Assembly (NCBI GenBank): GCA_003008705.1
Contig: PDUO01000086.1
Coordinates: 96,375-160,374, forward strand
DNA: 64,000 bases
Direction: 5' to 3'
From: Pezicula radicicola
Taxonomy: Eukaryota; Ascomycota; Leotiomycetes; Helotiales; Dermateaceae
A program made the position numbers and the translations under genes. Under the pieces are notes generated by a model. That model was not told where the DNA came from and did not search any database. It saw only the letters and a list, made by a program, of their open reading frames with translations. Shown here piece by piece: positions 35,901 to 50,900 of this stretch (within the stretch, counting starts at the first letter, position 1; each line of letters begins with the position of its first letter).

Positions 35901-38900
35901 ACATATCGATATTATCAAAAAAGTCAAGGCAAGGCTGATCCTCACTGGCCCTCAATACCATCACTTGTTCGATTCATCTATACGTGCTATTATCGTAGAG
36001 CCGCATTTCCTGCAGACGCTTCCAGTCGTTGTCGGCAACGCTTGCCCGGCCGTATCGCCGACCAACAGCGCCGTGCTAGTGTTCACGAGTGGTAGTACCG
36101 GCAAGTCAAAGGGCATTGTGCTAGAGCACCGTTCCTTCTGCACTATGGTCTTGGCCCTAGCCTCGACGATGCGCTTTAGTAAAGACAGTCGTGTCCTCCA
36201 TTTTGCGGCGTCAAGCTTTGACGTAAGTAATGCGGAAGTCTTCAACACTCTTATCCTAGGCGGTTGTGTATGCGTCCCGTCCGAGGATGAGCGTCTCAAT
36301 GACCTGGTTGGAGTAATTCGGAAAATGCGGATCAACTGGCTGGCCCTAACTCCAAGTGTTGCCGAGATTGTTGATCCGGACACAGTCCCGACTGTGAAAA
36401 CACTAGCATTAGTAGGAGAAGCCGCTCGACAGGCGGTAGTAACAAAATGGGGCGACAAGGTACACCTGATGAACTGTTATGGTCCTGCAGAAGTCACCGT
36501 CTGGAGCTCTATCTCCATATTAACACCCAACATAGTGGCTAATAATATCGGAACTGCAGTCGGGACGACATTGTGGATCGTAGATTCATCGAACCACGAC
36601 CAGCTATGCAGCGTTGGGATGATTGGTGAGCTTCTCATCGAAGGGCCACTTCTTGCCCGGGGATACTTCAACGATAAAGCAAAGACAGATGCGGTTTTTA
36701 TCGAAGATCCCGCATGGGTGTATAAATTCGGTCTGGGTGGTGGTCGTCGTTTCTACAAGACCGGAGATCTGGTGCGGTATGCCGGCGACAGCAACGGTTC
36801 TATCATCTACGTCGGCCGCAAGGATAACCAGCTCAAGATCAATGGCCAAAGAGTCGATTTGCCCCATATTGAGCATCATGTCACCGCTCATGTAAAAGCG
36901 CATATACCTACCATCCAAGCGACTGCGGTTGAGATGATCACGCCTGCAGGCCAGCCAGATAGACGGATTCTCACCGCATTCCTACCTATGACCACCTCTA
37001 CTAAGGACGACAACGAAGGGGCAATTCTTCTGCCAATGTCATCATCACTGCAGGCTGGCGTCCTGACCATCCAATCCTCGCTAGCAGCATCGTTGCCGGT
37101 CTTTATGATCCCCGCAATGTACGTACCATTGCGGAGGCTACCGCTAAATACGTCTGGAAAGCTCGATCGAAAACAGTTGCAACAGCTTGCTGCTTCCTTT
37201 GACGCCAAGGATATTTCTGCATACACGCTCGCGACGGTAGTGAAGCGGAAACCTACAACCCAGATGGAGCTGAAGCTCCAAACCCTTTGGAGTGAGATTT
37301 TGGACATCCCAGCAGACTCGATTGGTATCGACGATGGCTTCTTCCAGCTTGGGGGGGATTCCATCGCGTCCATGCGGCTGGTGGCTGCCTGCCGTGAAGT
37401 CGCCATGCCAATCGCTCTCACAGTTGCCAATATTTTCCGCCACCAGAGGCTGTGCGACATGGCCATAGCAGCCGAATCCAATACACCCAACTCGTTCCAG
37501 ACGGCGATTCCGCCATTTTCACTGTGGGAAGAGGTGGATGAGGCTTCGGACTGGTTGGTAGAGGTAGCAGCAGAGTGCTGTATCGACAAAGATCAGATTG
37601 AAGACATCTATCCATGTACTCCGTTGCAAGAAGGACTGATGGTGATCGCCGCGCAACATGAAAGGGCGTATGTCTCGCGGCGTGTCTTCGAGCTGCTACC
37701 CTTCATCGATCAGCCACGTTTCGAAGCTTCCTGGGCACGCATAGCCCAGGTCAATCCTATCCTGCGCACTCGTATCGTGCTAGCACGGAAGGAGTGTGTG
37801 AAACAGTCACGTTCGCTGCAGGTAGTGGTGAAAGAAGACCTCAAGTGGTGCAAACCTTTGTTGTCCCAGTCTGTGGATGCGTATCTAGAGCAAGATGAGC
37901 AGCTGCCAATGTCATTCGGAGACCCCCTTGCTAGGTATGCTCTGCTTCGGTCCTCTGATACCGGGATGCTGTCATTTGTATGGACAGCTCATCATGCCAT
38001 CTATGATGGATGGAGTGCCAGAGCACTCTTCCAGCAGGTTGCTACACTATATAGCGGGAGCAGTATTCCGCGAATAATCCCATACAATCGATTCATCCAA
38101 TATCTCAACAGCGCAGCGACTGACGATGCCGCCAACTATTGGACCTCCCAGCTGACGGGCCAACTGCCGACCGTATTCCCAGCCGTTACCATTCCGGAAA
38201 AGTATCGGCCTCATCCAAATGGACGCATACAAAGACTCACATCTCTCGCCCGCAGCAAGAAAACAAACATTATAACCTCAACCATCGTTCGAGCGGCGTG
38301 GGGACTCGTTCTAGCACAATATACAGATGCATCCGAGGTCGTGTTTCCTGTAACCTTATCAGGCCGTAATGCGCCTGTGGCAGGCATCTTAGAACTGGCA
38401 GCTCCGACACTGACTACGGTCCCAATAAGAATGCGCATCGATCGCAGTCAGAATTTGGATGACTTCTTAGAAGAGGTGCAGCGGCAGGCTGGCGAGATGA
38501 TGCCCTATGAGCATACGGGACTGCAGGCCATCGGCCGATTGACACCTGAAATTCGCCAGGCGCTGTCCTTTAGACATCTTCTTATACTTCAGCCAGCAGG
38601 TCTAGGGGTGGAGGAGCGCGAAGGCGAGGGCGACAGTGAGGGTTTTAGCAGTACTGGAATTTTCAACCTGCGAGAGATCCAGTCACAGCCGAAAGATTTC
38701 CACTCCTACACGTTGGTAGTTGAGTGCAGCATCGTGGACGGTTATGTCTCCATCGATGCTCGCTACGATCCTGCAATGCTCGCAACGACAGAGTTGGAGA
38801 CTATTCTTGGTCATTTTGACCACCTGATTTGTCAACTGAATAAGCACTTTGGAGAGGAAGAGGTGTGGACCTTGAACGATATTTGCACAGCGGGCACGGC

Positions 38901-41900
38901 TGACATGCAGAAAATCCTGCTGTGGAACGATCTCAATGCTAAACCAAAAGCATTGGAGAGTTGCATCCATACTGTCATCGAGCGGCAGGTTATTCAACAA
39001 CCCAATGCCGTCGCTATCAGCTCATGGGAAGGAGACTTCACCTATGCTAAGCTCGACAGCCTCGCATCGAAGCTGGCCCATCATCTAGTAAGCCTCGGAG
39101 TAGGCCCCGAAATAATGGTCCCCCTATGCTCCAATAAATCGCCCTGGGCCATCATAGCAGAGTTGGCAATTCTCAAAGCTGGAGGCGCATGCGTCCCACT
39201 CAATCCCGCACACCCAGCTACTCGTCTATCACTGATCCTCGGAGAGCTGAATGCTAAGGTAATACTCATTGCACCACAGTACACTGCCAAGTTCCAGACC
39301 CTTGTGCCTAACCTTTCCCTCTTTCACATCGACGCCTCCGTTATGTCCAACCTACCGGCTAGAGAGGGACCCGCTTCCACTTCTGTCATGCCCAAGAATG
39401 CAGCTTTTGTAATCTACACTTCAGGGAGCACCGGGGTACCCAAGGGAGTGGTACTAACGCACGAGTCTATCTGTACTAGTTCCCAGGCCCACGGCGCCGC
39501 TTTCCTCGTCCATCCTTCCTGCCGGGTGCTACAATTTGCGGCCTATACCTTCGACACTCACATCGAGGATATTTTCACCACGTTACAGCGGGGCGCATGC
39601 GTATGTGTAATATCCGACCATGAGAAGATGAATGACCTTGCTGGGGCTATGAACCGGCTAAAAGTCAATCATGCAGCCTTCACCCCGACTGTACTAGCAC
39701 TACTACGTCCGGAGGATGTCCCTCTCCTCAAGACTTTGATTACCGGTGGAGAGCTGCTCAAGCCAGAGCTCATCCAGATTTGGGCGCCACACGTGGTGTT
39801 CTTCAATTCATTGGGTCATTCAGAATGTTCTATCAACTCTACAGTCACTCCAAGGCTTCTACGCCCCGAACAGGCTCCTAATGTTGGTGGGCCAATCCCT
39901 GGGGCAGACTATCTCTGGATAACTAATCCATTGGACCACAATCAGTTGTGTCCAATTGGGGCCACGGGGGAATTGTTAATTGAAGGCCCTATCCTAGCCC
40001 GTGGCTACCTGAATGACGAAGAGAAGACGAGGGCTGCCTTTATCATTGATCCAGCTTGGGTTACCAGCGGCAGCAGCCGTCGGTTCTACAAGACCGGCGA
40101 TCTGGTCCGATATGGCGAAGGTGGCTCAATAATATACGTTGGTCGAAGAGACAAGCAGATCAAGATTCATGGCCAACGTATCGAGATTGCCGAGATAGAG
40201 CGCGCCCTGAAGAATGCCATAGTTCATGAGTTTTCCAGCTCTATCATCGTGGTAGAACTTATCACTCTGACAAGAGACCCCGACAGGCAAATATTAACAG
40301 CTTTCATTGGCCCTTCTACGGCGCAGGGTCAGGAGGCAGGCCCCGTGGCATTTGCTGAGGGCTTTGACAAGATGCTTCTTCCACTCTCGAGATCCCAACG
40401 GACAGAATTACGGAACGTGGAAACCTCCCTGAGCAGATCTCTGCCAGCGTATATGATTCCATCTAGATATGTCCCACTAAGCCGACTTCCGACAAACCCG
40501 TCAGGAAAGCTCGACCGTAACGTCCTACGACAGATCGTCAACGACCTTAGCAATGAGCAGCTGTCACTCTACGGACTCGCGGTCTCGCAGATGGACAAGC
40601 GCAAGCCGAAAGCAGAGATGGAACTCCAGTTGTGTGCGCTTTGGAGCCGAATTCTCTCGATCGATGTTGATACTATTGGCCTCGACGATAGCTTCTTCCA
40701 ACTCGGAGGCGATTCTGTGGCAGCGATGCGGCTAGTGGCTGCGGGCCGGAAAGCGAACATCGCGTTGACAGTGGCTGAGATATTTGAGCACCACAAGCTC
40801 TGCGACCTAACACTCCATGTTGAGCCATTTGTGGCAGAGGATGAGCCCGAACAGCATATCGAGGCATTTGCGCTGTGGACAGGGTCAGAAGCAGATGGCA
40901 ATCTGCAGGAAGTAGCCAAGCAATGTGATGTTGAGACAGAAATGATTGAGGATATATATCCTTGTACGCCACTACAGGAGGGCCTCGTGGCACTGACCGC
41001 CCGCCAGCATGAAGCCTACGTTTCTCGGAGAGTCTTCTCATTGCCTAAGTCTATCGATATTGAGCGATATATGATGGCGTGGGAACAGTTGATGGAAGTG
41101 CACCCGATACTTAGGACCCGTATCATTCCTGCAGCTGGTGCAGAGATAAGCGGACACAGCTGCCTACAGGTAGTAATCAAGCCGATGAACATTTCATGGT
41201 GTAGGGAGGAATCGCTTCAAGAATATATCGAGCGAGACAAGGAACTCGGAATGCCCTTTGGGCATCCCCTCACTCGATATGCCGTTATTGAAGGTACATC
41301 TGGATACTCGTTTGTCTGGACTGCCCACCATGCGGTATATGATGGCTGGAGTATTCAAGTTCTCTTCAAGCAACTGGAACAAGTATATCTTGGACGTTCA
41401 ATTCCCAAGCCAGCGCCATACAACCGTTTTATTGCGAATCTCCGTGACGCTGTCAATGCTCCGGGCACAGAACGATACTGGCAATCTCAGTTCGATGGCC
41501 AGCCCCCAACAGGTTTCCCAATACTTCCATCTGCTCACTATCAACCCCAGGCCAATGCAGTACTACGGCAGGCATTCAGCATCGTCCCTAGAACGAGTGT
41601 CCTTCCATCCACGATCCTCCGCGCCGCCTGGGCGACGGTCATTGCACAGTATGTGGATTCCGAAGATATCGTCTTCGGCGTCACTCTCTCTGGCCGGAAC
41701 ACCGCACTGCTCGGGATCATGGATATGGTTGCCCCTACAATTACTACTGTGCCAGTCCACGTGCGTGTCGACCACGAAATGCTGACGGGCGATTACCTAG
41801 CCAACATTGGTCGGCAGGCACTTGACATGATACCTTATGAGCATACTGGTTTACAGCATATCCGCGGCTTTATTAATGCTGAACAACAGGACGTGCTCGA

Positions 41901-44900
41901 CTTGAAGCACCTATTTGTGGTCCAGCCCAGAGTAGAACAGGAAGAGGCTACTACCTTATTTGGTGTCCAGGCCATGCCGTCGCAAATCAAGAACTTCGAC
42001 TCCTACGCTCTAGTTCTAGAGTGCAGTGTCGGCGTGGACAAGGATGTCTTGGTAGAAGCTCGCTTCGACGATACTGTCATCCCGACAAATCAGATGCAGG
42101 TCATCCTATCGCACTTTGCACACGTCGCATCCCAGCTGTCCACTGCACAGGACAGTGTCTCTCTCGGGGAAGTTAGAAGTGCTGGCGCCGAGAGCGTGCA
42201 GACTATCTTGGCATGGAACACGACGATGCCAGCTACAGTAGACGCTTGCATTCACGACCTGGTCGAGAAGCAGGTCCTCGCTAGTCCTAACGCTCAGGCA
42301 ATCGCATCATGGGAACCCACTGGTAACTTGACATATAGCGAGCTGAGTCAAATGGCAACGCGTCTGTCGCGCTACCTCATGCTTCGGGGCGTAGGCCCAG
42401 AGGTCAAGGTCCCACTCTGCTTCGACAAGTCGACATGGGCGATAGTAACGCAGCTTGCAGTGCTACAAGCGGGTGGCGTTTGCGTCAATCTCAATCCTTC
42501 GCATCCGCCTGCACGGCTGGAAGCGATTATTCAGGACGTCGAAGCGACCCTCATGTTCGTGGCGCCCCAGCACGTTGCTCGCTTTCAGTGCCCAGGAAGA
42601 GAGGTGGTCGCAATTAGTGAGGCTATGATTCGCGCTCCTGACATGAGCTCTATTCCGATCACAAGCTACAAAACTGCTGCAGTCAAGCCGACAAATGCTG
42701 CCTTTATTGTATATACGTCTGGAAGTACCGGAGTTCCCAAGGGTGTAGTTCTTGAGCATGCAGCTCTTTGCACTAGTCTCATTGCGCTTTCCAAAAGATT
42801 TGGCATTGGCCCCTCTTCGCGAGTAGTACAGTTCGCGGCGTATTCCTTTGATGCCAGCATCCAAGACATATTTGCTAGTCTACAGCAGGGAGCCTGCATT
42901 TGCGTGATCTCGGAAGAGGACCGCATGTCTGACCTAGTAGGGGCTATGCAGCGCCTTCGGGTGAATTTTGCAGATCTGACCTCGACTGTGGCTCAAATGC
43001 TCTCTCCAAAGGACCTCCCAGAACTCAAGACTCTCATCCTGGTAGGGGAGCCTGTCAAGGCTGATGTAGTGAGAACTTGGGCCCCACACGCAACACTGTA
43101 CAACTCTTATGGACCTTCGGAGTGCTGCATCAATTCTTCATGCAGTGACAAGCTTGTTGATCCCGAGCAGGCTTCGATTATCGGCGGCCCTATGGCGAAT
43201 CACTTTTGGATCGTTGACCCTAGAAGCCCTGACAGATTGGTACGTATTCTCGGAGGAGAGATATCCTACTACAAGCAGCCTCAAGACTAGCGAGACAAGT
43301 GCAGCTCCTAAGGCACGCTTCGCAGCACCTGGATCATGTCTTGCTCTCTCTTGCTTTACTGAACCATCCTAAAAGAAGAAGTAATACTGACTTTGAGATC
43401 CTGAACAGAACGCCGTGGGCATGATAGGAGAACTCCTTATTGAAGGTCCCTTACTAGCGCGCGGCTATCTCAACGACCAGAAGAAGACCAACGCCGCATT
43501 TATCACAGACCCAGCATGGGTTTATGATCTCGGCTTGGGTGCAGGTCACCGCATGTACAAGACGGGTGATCTTGTGCGTTACAACGACCGAGGCCATCTC
43601 ATGTATCTTGGCCGCAAGGACAAGCAGGTGAAGATCCGGGGCCAACGTGTAGAGATCGCTGAAATCGAATACCACATCTCGACTTGTGCGCCGCGAGACA
43701 CTGTTGCCGTTGCCGTGGAGCTTATACGGTCGGCAGATCGGCCTGAGATCGAAACCTTGACAGCATTCTTGGAAGTCGGTGTCGAGCAGGAGTTAGCATC
43801 GGGCTATGTTCCTCTTCCCATCTCCGAGGCCTTGCAAGCGGAGCTGCGCGCCACCGAGAAGACCCTGATGGCGTCGCTCCCATCGTACATGATACCAACG
43901 ATGTATGTCCTCCTGGAGCGCTTCCCAACGAATGTCAATGGGAAGCTCGACCGACGCATTCTCAACGAGATGGCCAGAAACTTTGACCCGGAGCAAGCTG
44001 CCTCCTATAGCCTCACAGATTCTGTTAAGTGCCAACCAGAAACGCACATGGAGAAGCTGTTGCAGACTCTCTGGAGCCAGGTCATCCACGTTCCTGTACT
44101 CGCCATTGGCAGAGACGACAGCTTCTTTCGTCTGGGCGGCGACTCCGTGGCTGCAATGCGCCTGGTTGCAGCATGTCGTAACGCAAAAGTCCTGCTGACA
44201 GTGACTGATGTTTTTAATTCACGGAGCTTGTGCGACATGGCCGCCTTGGCTCGGATTTTGGATGAAGAGGAAGATACGGTGGTCGACATAGAGGCCTTCG
44301 CGTTATGGAAGTCGTCTCCAGGTGCCGAGCCTTTATCATTGCAAGCTATAGCGCTAGAGTGCGGCGTGTCCCAAAACCAGATTCAGGATATATATCCCTG
44401 CACACCACTTCAGGAAGGGTTGATGGCTATCTCAGCGCGGCAAGAAAAAGCCTATATGGCTCGTAGAATATTCTCCCTAGACGAATCGATAGACATCAGT
44501 CGCTTCATCGAAGCGTGGACCATATTGGTCGACATGCATCCCATACTCCGAACACGCATCATTCCAGCACAGGGTCGAGATGGTACTTGTTTGCAGGTGG
44601 TAATCAAAGACCAGCTCTACTGGCACAAGACCGGGTCTCTAAAAGAGTACCTCGAGGATGATCAACGACCCATGGGATTTGGCCAAACTCTTACTCGATT
44701 TGCTATCCTAGAACACGGCGTTGGAAAGTGCTTCGTCTGGACGGCGCACCATGCAGTGTACGATGGCTGGAGCGCCAGAACGTTGTTCCAGCAGGTGGAA
44801 ATAATATACAAAGGCAACCAGAATTCGATATCTCCACCCGTTCCATTCAACCGATTCATTCAGTACATTATCAGCAAAGACGCCAAAGAAGCCGAGGAGT

Positions 44901-47900
44901 ACTGGCGTTCACAACTCGGTGGTGAAGATGCTTCCCAATTCCCACCTTCCCCTAGGGCAACCTCGATGACAGATCATGCCAAGCCCCAAGATCGAATGCA
45001 TAGATTCGTGGCTACCACGCGGAACCAGCAACAGCAATCCATGAATATCCTTCTTCCTACAGTCTTGCAGGCTGCTTGGGCCATCGTCCTTGCGCAGTAC
45101 ACCGACTCCCGTTGTGTAGTGTTTCCTGTTGCTCTATCGGGGCGCAACGCCCCGGTCCCAGGAATTATGGGTATTGTGGCACCCACGCTCGCCACCGTAC
45201 CGATGAAATTTTCGGTGGATCCTGCCCAGACAGTCAACGACTTTCTGAAAGAGACTCAGCAGAAAGTTATAGATATGATTCCATTCGAGCATACTGGGCT
45301 GCAAACGATCAGTCGCCTTAGCCCAGATATCCGTCGCTTCCTCGACTTCCGTCATTTGCTCCTCCTACAGCCAGATTCCGAGCGTAACGAGCAGGGGCAG
45401 AGTGGTTTCCTGAAGGAACAACAAAGCGACTTTGTGGAGGCCGATGACTATGACTTGTATGCACTAGTCATGGAGTGCAGTATAGGAGATAGCGGGGTTT
45501 CTATAGAAGCTCGTTTTGATACTGATGCGATCTCCTCAACCCACATGGATAGGATGTTGAGTCACTTGGAGCATGTTATCACCCAGCTCACTAGCAAGGA
45601 TGGAGGAGACAGAACTCTGCGGCAAACAGGCGAAGCAGGACCTAAAGATGTGAAAAACATCTTGGAGTGGAATAGATCGTTACCGGAGACAAATACGATC
45701 CTGGAGCAAATAGACGACTGCATACACACGACCATAGAGCGCCAGGCATTCACGCATCCAGACCGGCCAGCAGTGTGTTCATGGGATGGAGATCTTTCGT
45801 ATGGCGAGCTTAATAAACTCGCAGCACAGCTTGCCACACACCTCGTCACCCTTGGTGTGGGTCCCAAGGTTATAGTACCTCTGTGCTTTGAAAAGTCCAA
45901 ATGGGCGATCGTATCAATGTTGGCAGTTTTGAAGGCCGGCGGCGCCTGCGTCTCATTGAACTATACCCATCCTACCGATAGACTCAGGGTCATTCTGCAG
46001 GATGTGAATGTTAGCGTAATGCTCGTTGCGCCACAGTTTGAGGAAAGATTTGAAGCTTTTGGTGTGGCCAGTGCTATAATCAAGATCGAGGAATCCCTAT
46101 TCAATGAAATTCCAGCCATTTCTGATACTGCTCCAGTACACGAGTATAGAGCCCAGCCCAGAGACGCCGCTTTCGTCCTCTATACCTCTGGTAGCACAGG
46201 CGTCCCGAAAGGGGTCGTTCTAGAGCATAGCTCTCTGGTCACTAGTGCGCAAGCTCACGGTCCGGCATTTGGGATCGGTCCTCAAACTCGAGTTGCGCAG
46301 TTTGCTGCGTACACTTTTGATGTGAGTATACAAGACATTATGACAAGTCTGCAGCGTGGGGCTTGTGTCTGTGTCTTGTCCGAGCACGAACGCATGAACG
46401 ACCTCGCAGCAGCACTCCGCAACCTGAATGTCAATTTCGCCGACTTGACGTCAACTGTTCTCTCTCTAATTACACCTATCGACGTGCCGAACCTGAAAAC
46501 CATTGTCCTTACAGGTGAACCTGTGAAACCGGAAGTGATCAGTGCATGGGGCTCACATGCATCTATTTTCAACACCTATGGGCCATGCGAATGCTCTATT
46601 ACCGCGTCCTGTAGCCAACCACTTGTACAGCCCTGGCAAGCATCGCAGATGGGACACCCACTACCGGCCAACCGCTTATGGGTAGTCGACCCATCCAACT
46701 ACAATCACTTATCTCCCATCGGCGCAATAGGAGAATTGTTGATCGAGGGTCCAATCGTAGGGCGAGAGTACTTGAATGACCCAGAAAAGACAGCTTCTAC
46801 CTTCATTACAGATCCATCATGGGTCTTCAAGCACGGCCTAAGCGAGGGTCGGCGGATGTACAGAACTGGAGATGTGGCACGATACTCTGACGATGGCGAT
46901 GGATCTCTTATCTATATTGGCCGCAAGGACAGGCAGGTTAAGATCCGGGGACAGCGCGTTGAGATGACGGAGATCGAGCATTGCATGAGGGCTAGCGTAC
47001 GGACCCATGGCTCTGAAGAACCTGAGATAGTTGTTGTTACTGTCGCTGTGGAGCTGATTGCGCACGTCGACTATCCAGCTAGGAAAATCTTGACGGCTTT
47101 CCTTGAGGTTGTTCTAACAAAAACTATCACCGACTCCAGTATAAGCGACATTTCTAATGGCGACAGCACTTTGCTTCTAATGTCGAAGCCATTGCGTGCA
47201 TACTTGCGCAAAATTCAAGCATCTTTGTTTAACTCGCTTCCCGATTACATGATTCCATCTACGTATGTTCCACTGAAGAAGCTTCCAGTGAACCCGTCTG
47301 GAAAGCTGGACCGAGGTAGTCTGCACAGGCTTCTCAGCACCATTCCAGGCGAACAGCTAGCTCTGTATAGGCTCCACAGGGCTGGCATCCATCGTCAGCC
47401 AGATACAGAGATGGAAAAACAATTCGTACAGCTCTGGAGCCGGACCTTGGGTGTTGCACCATCTACAATTGGTGTCGATGACAATTTCTTCCAACTTGGG
47501 GGCGACTCGGTGGCTTCAATGCGCTTGGTAGCAGCAGCACGTCGCATGGGGAATATAATGCTGACGGTGACTGATATCTTCCGCCACCCAAAGCTTCATG
47601 AGATGGCAAAAGTTGCGACAATTTCGTCTCCAGATGTGGAGGCAGAGTTGGAAGTGTCGCGATTCGTGCTTTGGAGAGGATTAGATGGCAGCGGACCCAA
47701 GCACCCTGATGAGATAGCAGCAGAACACGCCCATGATCTTCGACAGATTGCAGCGGACTGCAATATCTCGCCAGAGCAGATCGAAGATATCTATCCTTGT
47801 ACACCATTGCAAGAGGGACTTATGATCATCAGCACAGCACGTCAGTCCAAGGCCTACATTAGTCGAAAGGTCTTCCAATTGCACGAATCGATAGGTGTAG

Positions 47901-50900
47901 GGCAATTCATAGCAGCATGGACAAAGCTTGTAGATCTCCATCCTATTCTGCGAACACGCATTCTTCCAAGTCAAGACAGCAAGTGTCTTCAGGTCGTTGT
48001 CCGAGAGCAGATATCTTTCCATAGAAGCTCTTCTCTCGATGAATACCTGAGAGCAGATCAAGAGATTCCGATGTCATATGGCAAGCCGCTAATTCGGTAT
48101 GCCGTCGCAAAGGATAGCGAAGGTAGACCCTCGTTTGTCTGGACTGCACATCATGCAACATATGACGGATGGAGTGCTCAGGTCCTCTTCAATCAGCTAC
48201 GGGACATTTATCGGGAGATTCCCGTCCCAAGCCCTACTCCCTATAATCGCTTCATTCAACATATCGGTGCAACACACAACGATGCAACTCATAATTACTG
48301 GCGATCACAACTTGGCGGTGATCCACCAGCCATCTTCCCAGCCCTTCCGTCTGTCACATATCAACCGCGAGCGAATGACACAGTCAGACAAGTGGTTATG
48401 GAAATGGAACACTCCCAGACCGACTTCTTGACCTCGACTGTGCTTCGTGCAGCCTGGGCGTTAGTGGTCGCCCAATACGGAGAGTCCGATGAGGTGATCT
48501 TTGGCTCTACGTTGTCAGGCCGTAATGCGCCTGTGCCAGGTATTATGGAAATGATTGCACCAACAATTACTACAGTGCCGATCCGGATACACGTGAATCG
48601 AGAGCAGACTGTAGCAGCTTACCTTGACGACGTCCAGCAACAGGCGATTGCTATGATGCCTTTTGAGCACACGGGCCTGCAAAACATTCGAAGGCTGGGA
48701 TCAGAAGTATACTCCGACTTCAACCACCTGTTTGTAGTACAACCGGCTACCCAGCAAGGAAATGCAGAATCGTTTCTCAGCCTGCAATCAATCCCATCTG
48801 CGGCCCAAGACTTCGATTCCTACGTTCTGGTGGTGGAGTGCAGCATCAGCGAGAGCCACGTCTCAGTTGAGGCACGTTACGATGGAGCAATTATCGCGAA
48901 GGAGAAGATGCAGGCCATGGTGGATCATTTCCAGCACGTTATTGACCAGTTCACTACGGAGAAGGCAGCACACAAGACTGTTGGAGACGTCAGTGTGGCA
49001 GGTCAGAAAGATATCCAGAAGATACTCGCATGGAATGGCAAAGTACCCGACATCATGCACGCATGTGTCCATGAAATAATAGACCAGCAAGCCCAAGCTT
49101 CTCCAAACGCCTCGGCCCTCCGCTCAAGGGACCTGGATTTGACATATCAAAAGCTCAATCATCTGGCATCACGTCTTGCCTCTTACCTTGTTACCGAGCA
49201 TGGTGTGGGGCCTGAGGTAAAAGTGCCTTTGTGCTTCGACAAGTCCCCCTGGACAATAGTTGCCCAGCTAGCCGTCCTCAAGGCTGGTGGTGTTTGTGTA
49301 TCTATTGATCCAAGTTATCCCACAACCCGTCTTAAGCTTGTCATTCGAGATGTAGAGGCTATGGGTCGGACAATACTTGCTACACCACAATACGTCCATC
49401 GTTTTGAGTCTCTTGCTTCCGTTGTCGCCGTAGACGCTTCATTGTTCGATATGCTGCCGGATGTCAAGAGCAATTTTTCGAACACTTCTATCACGCCTGA
49501 TAATGCAGCCTTTATCTTTTACACTAGTGGAAGTACAGGTGATCTGAAGGGGATGGTTTTACAGCACAATTCTCTGTCTACAATCATGATGGCCCATGCA
49601 AAAGCCTTCGGGATCGGGACTACAACCAGCATTATTCAGTCTTCTTCGTACACATCTATGTTCAGCATTCAAGATATTTTCATGGCCCTCCAACGCGGTG
49701 CATGCGTCTGCGTGATACCCGAGGACCAAAGTCTGACGGATGCCATTCGCAGTCTGAACGGCAACTGTATCGCTACTACGTCTACTGAGGCATCCCTTTT
49801 GCAACCAGAAAAGCTGTCTCATCTGAAGACGCTGATTTTGCTTGGGGAAGCAGTCAAGCCAGAACTAGTCGAAACCTGGGCACCATATGGCACGACGATA
49901 TACGGTTCACTGGTGCATTCTGAATGCTTGATCAGCTTGAGTTGTAGCAAACCACTCAAGGATCCAAAGCTTACGTCTAATATCGGCCATCCCTTAGCAT
50001 GCCTGTTTTGGGTGGTGGATCCATCAAATCATGAGCGATTATCTCCCATGGGAACGGTTGGAGAGCTGGTCATTGAGGGCCCACTTCTTGCCCGTGGATA
50101 TCTAAACGACCCTGAAAAAACGGATGCTGCTTTCATCAAAAACCCACCATGGCTACATGAGTTCAACTCGGAGATAACTCGTGAAGGGAGCGGCCAAGGT
50201 CGCCTGATGTACAAAACTGGAGATTTGGTACATCAGATGACGGACGGTTCACTCATCTATCATGGTCGTAAAAACAACCAGATCAAACTTCACGGTCAAC
50301 GCGTTGAGATAGCTGAGATTGAGTACCATATCCGGAGCAAGTTTCCCAAGACACAGAGCGTTTGCATAGAGCTCATCCCATCCCTAAATCAGAGCAAAGA
50401 CGTCCTAACGGCATTCATGGGTAGCATGCCCAGTGTAGCAGGCAAATCGGACAACCTCCAGAAACTTCTGTTGCCGATGTCCAAATCAGTCCAGTTTGAG
50501 CTGCAAAATATGAAGGCTTCCATAACAGCTTCATTTCCTCTGCACCTGGTACCCTCCATGTATGTTCCGCTGACTATACTACCGGTCAATGTGAATGGAG
50601 AGCTAGACCGGGAAAGTCTGCGACAACTAGCCAAGACTCTCAGCGACGAGCAAGTGGCAGCATATCGATTCACCAATATTCTCAAGCGGAGACCAGGAAA
50701 GGGCATGGAGAAAGAACTGCAAGCTCTCTGGAGTGCGGCACTGGAGATTTCCAAAGAGAGTATCGGGGCCGAAGACAACTTTTTTTTCCTGGGTGGCGAT
50801 TCTATTGCTGCCATGAAAGTCATCTCTCTTGCTCGCAACAGCCAAATTTCGCTAGCTGTGGCCGATATATTCCGTCATCCAACCCTCGTTGACTTGGCAC

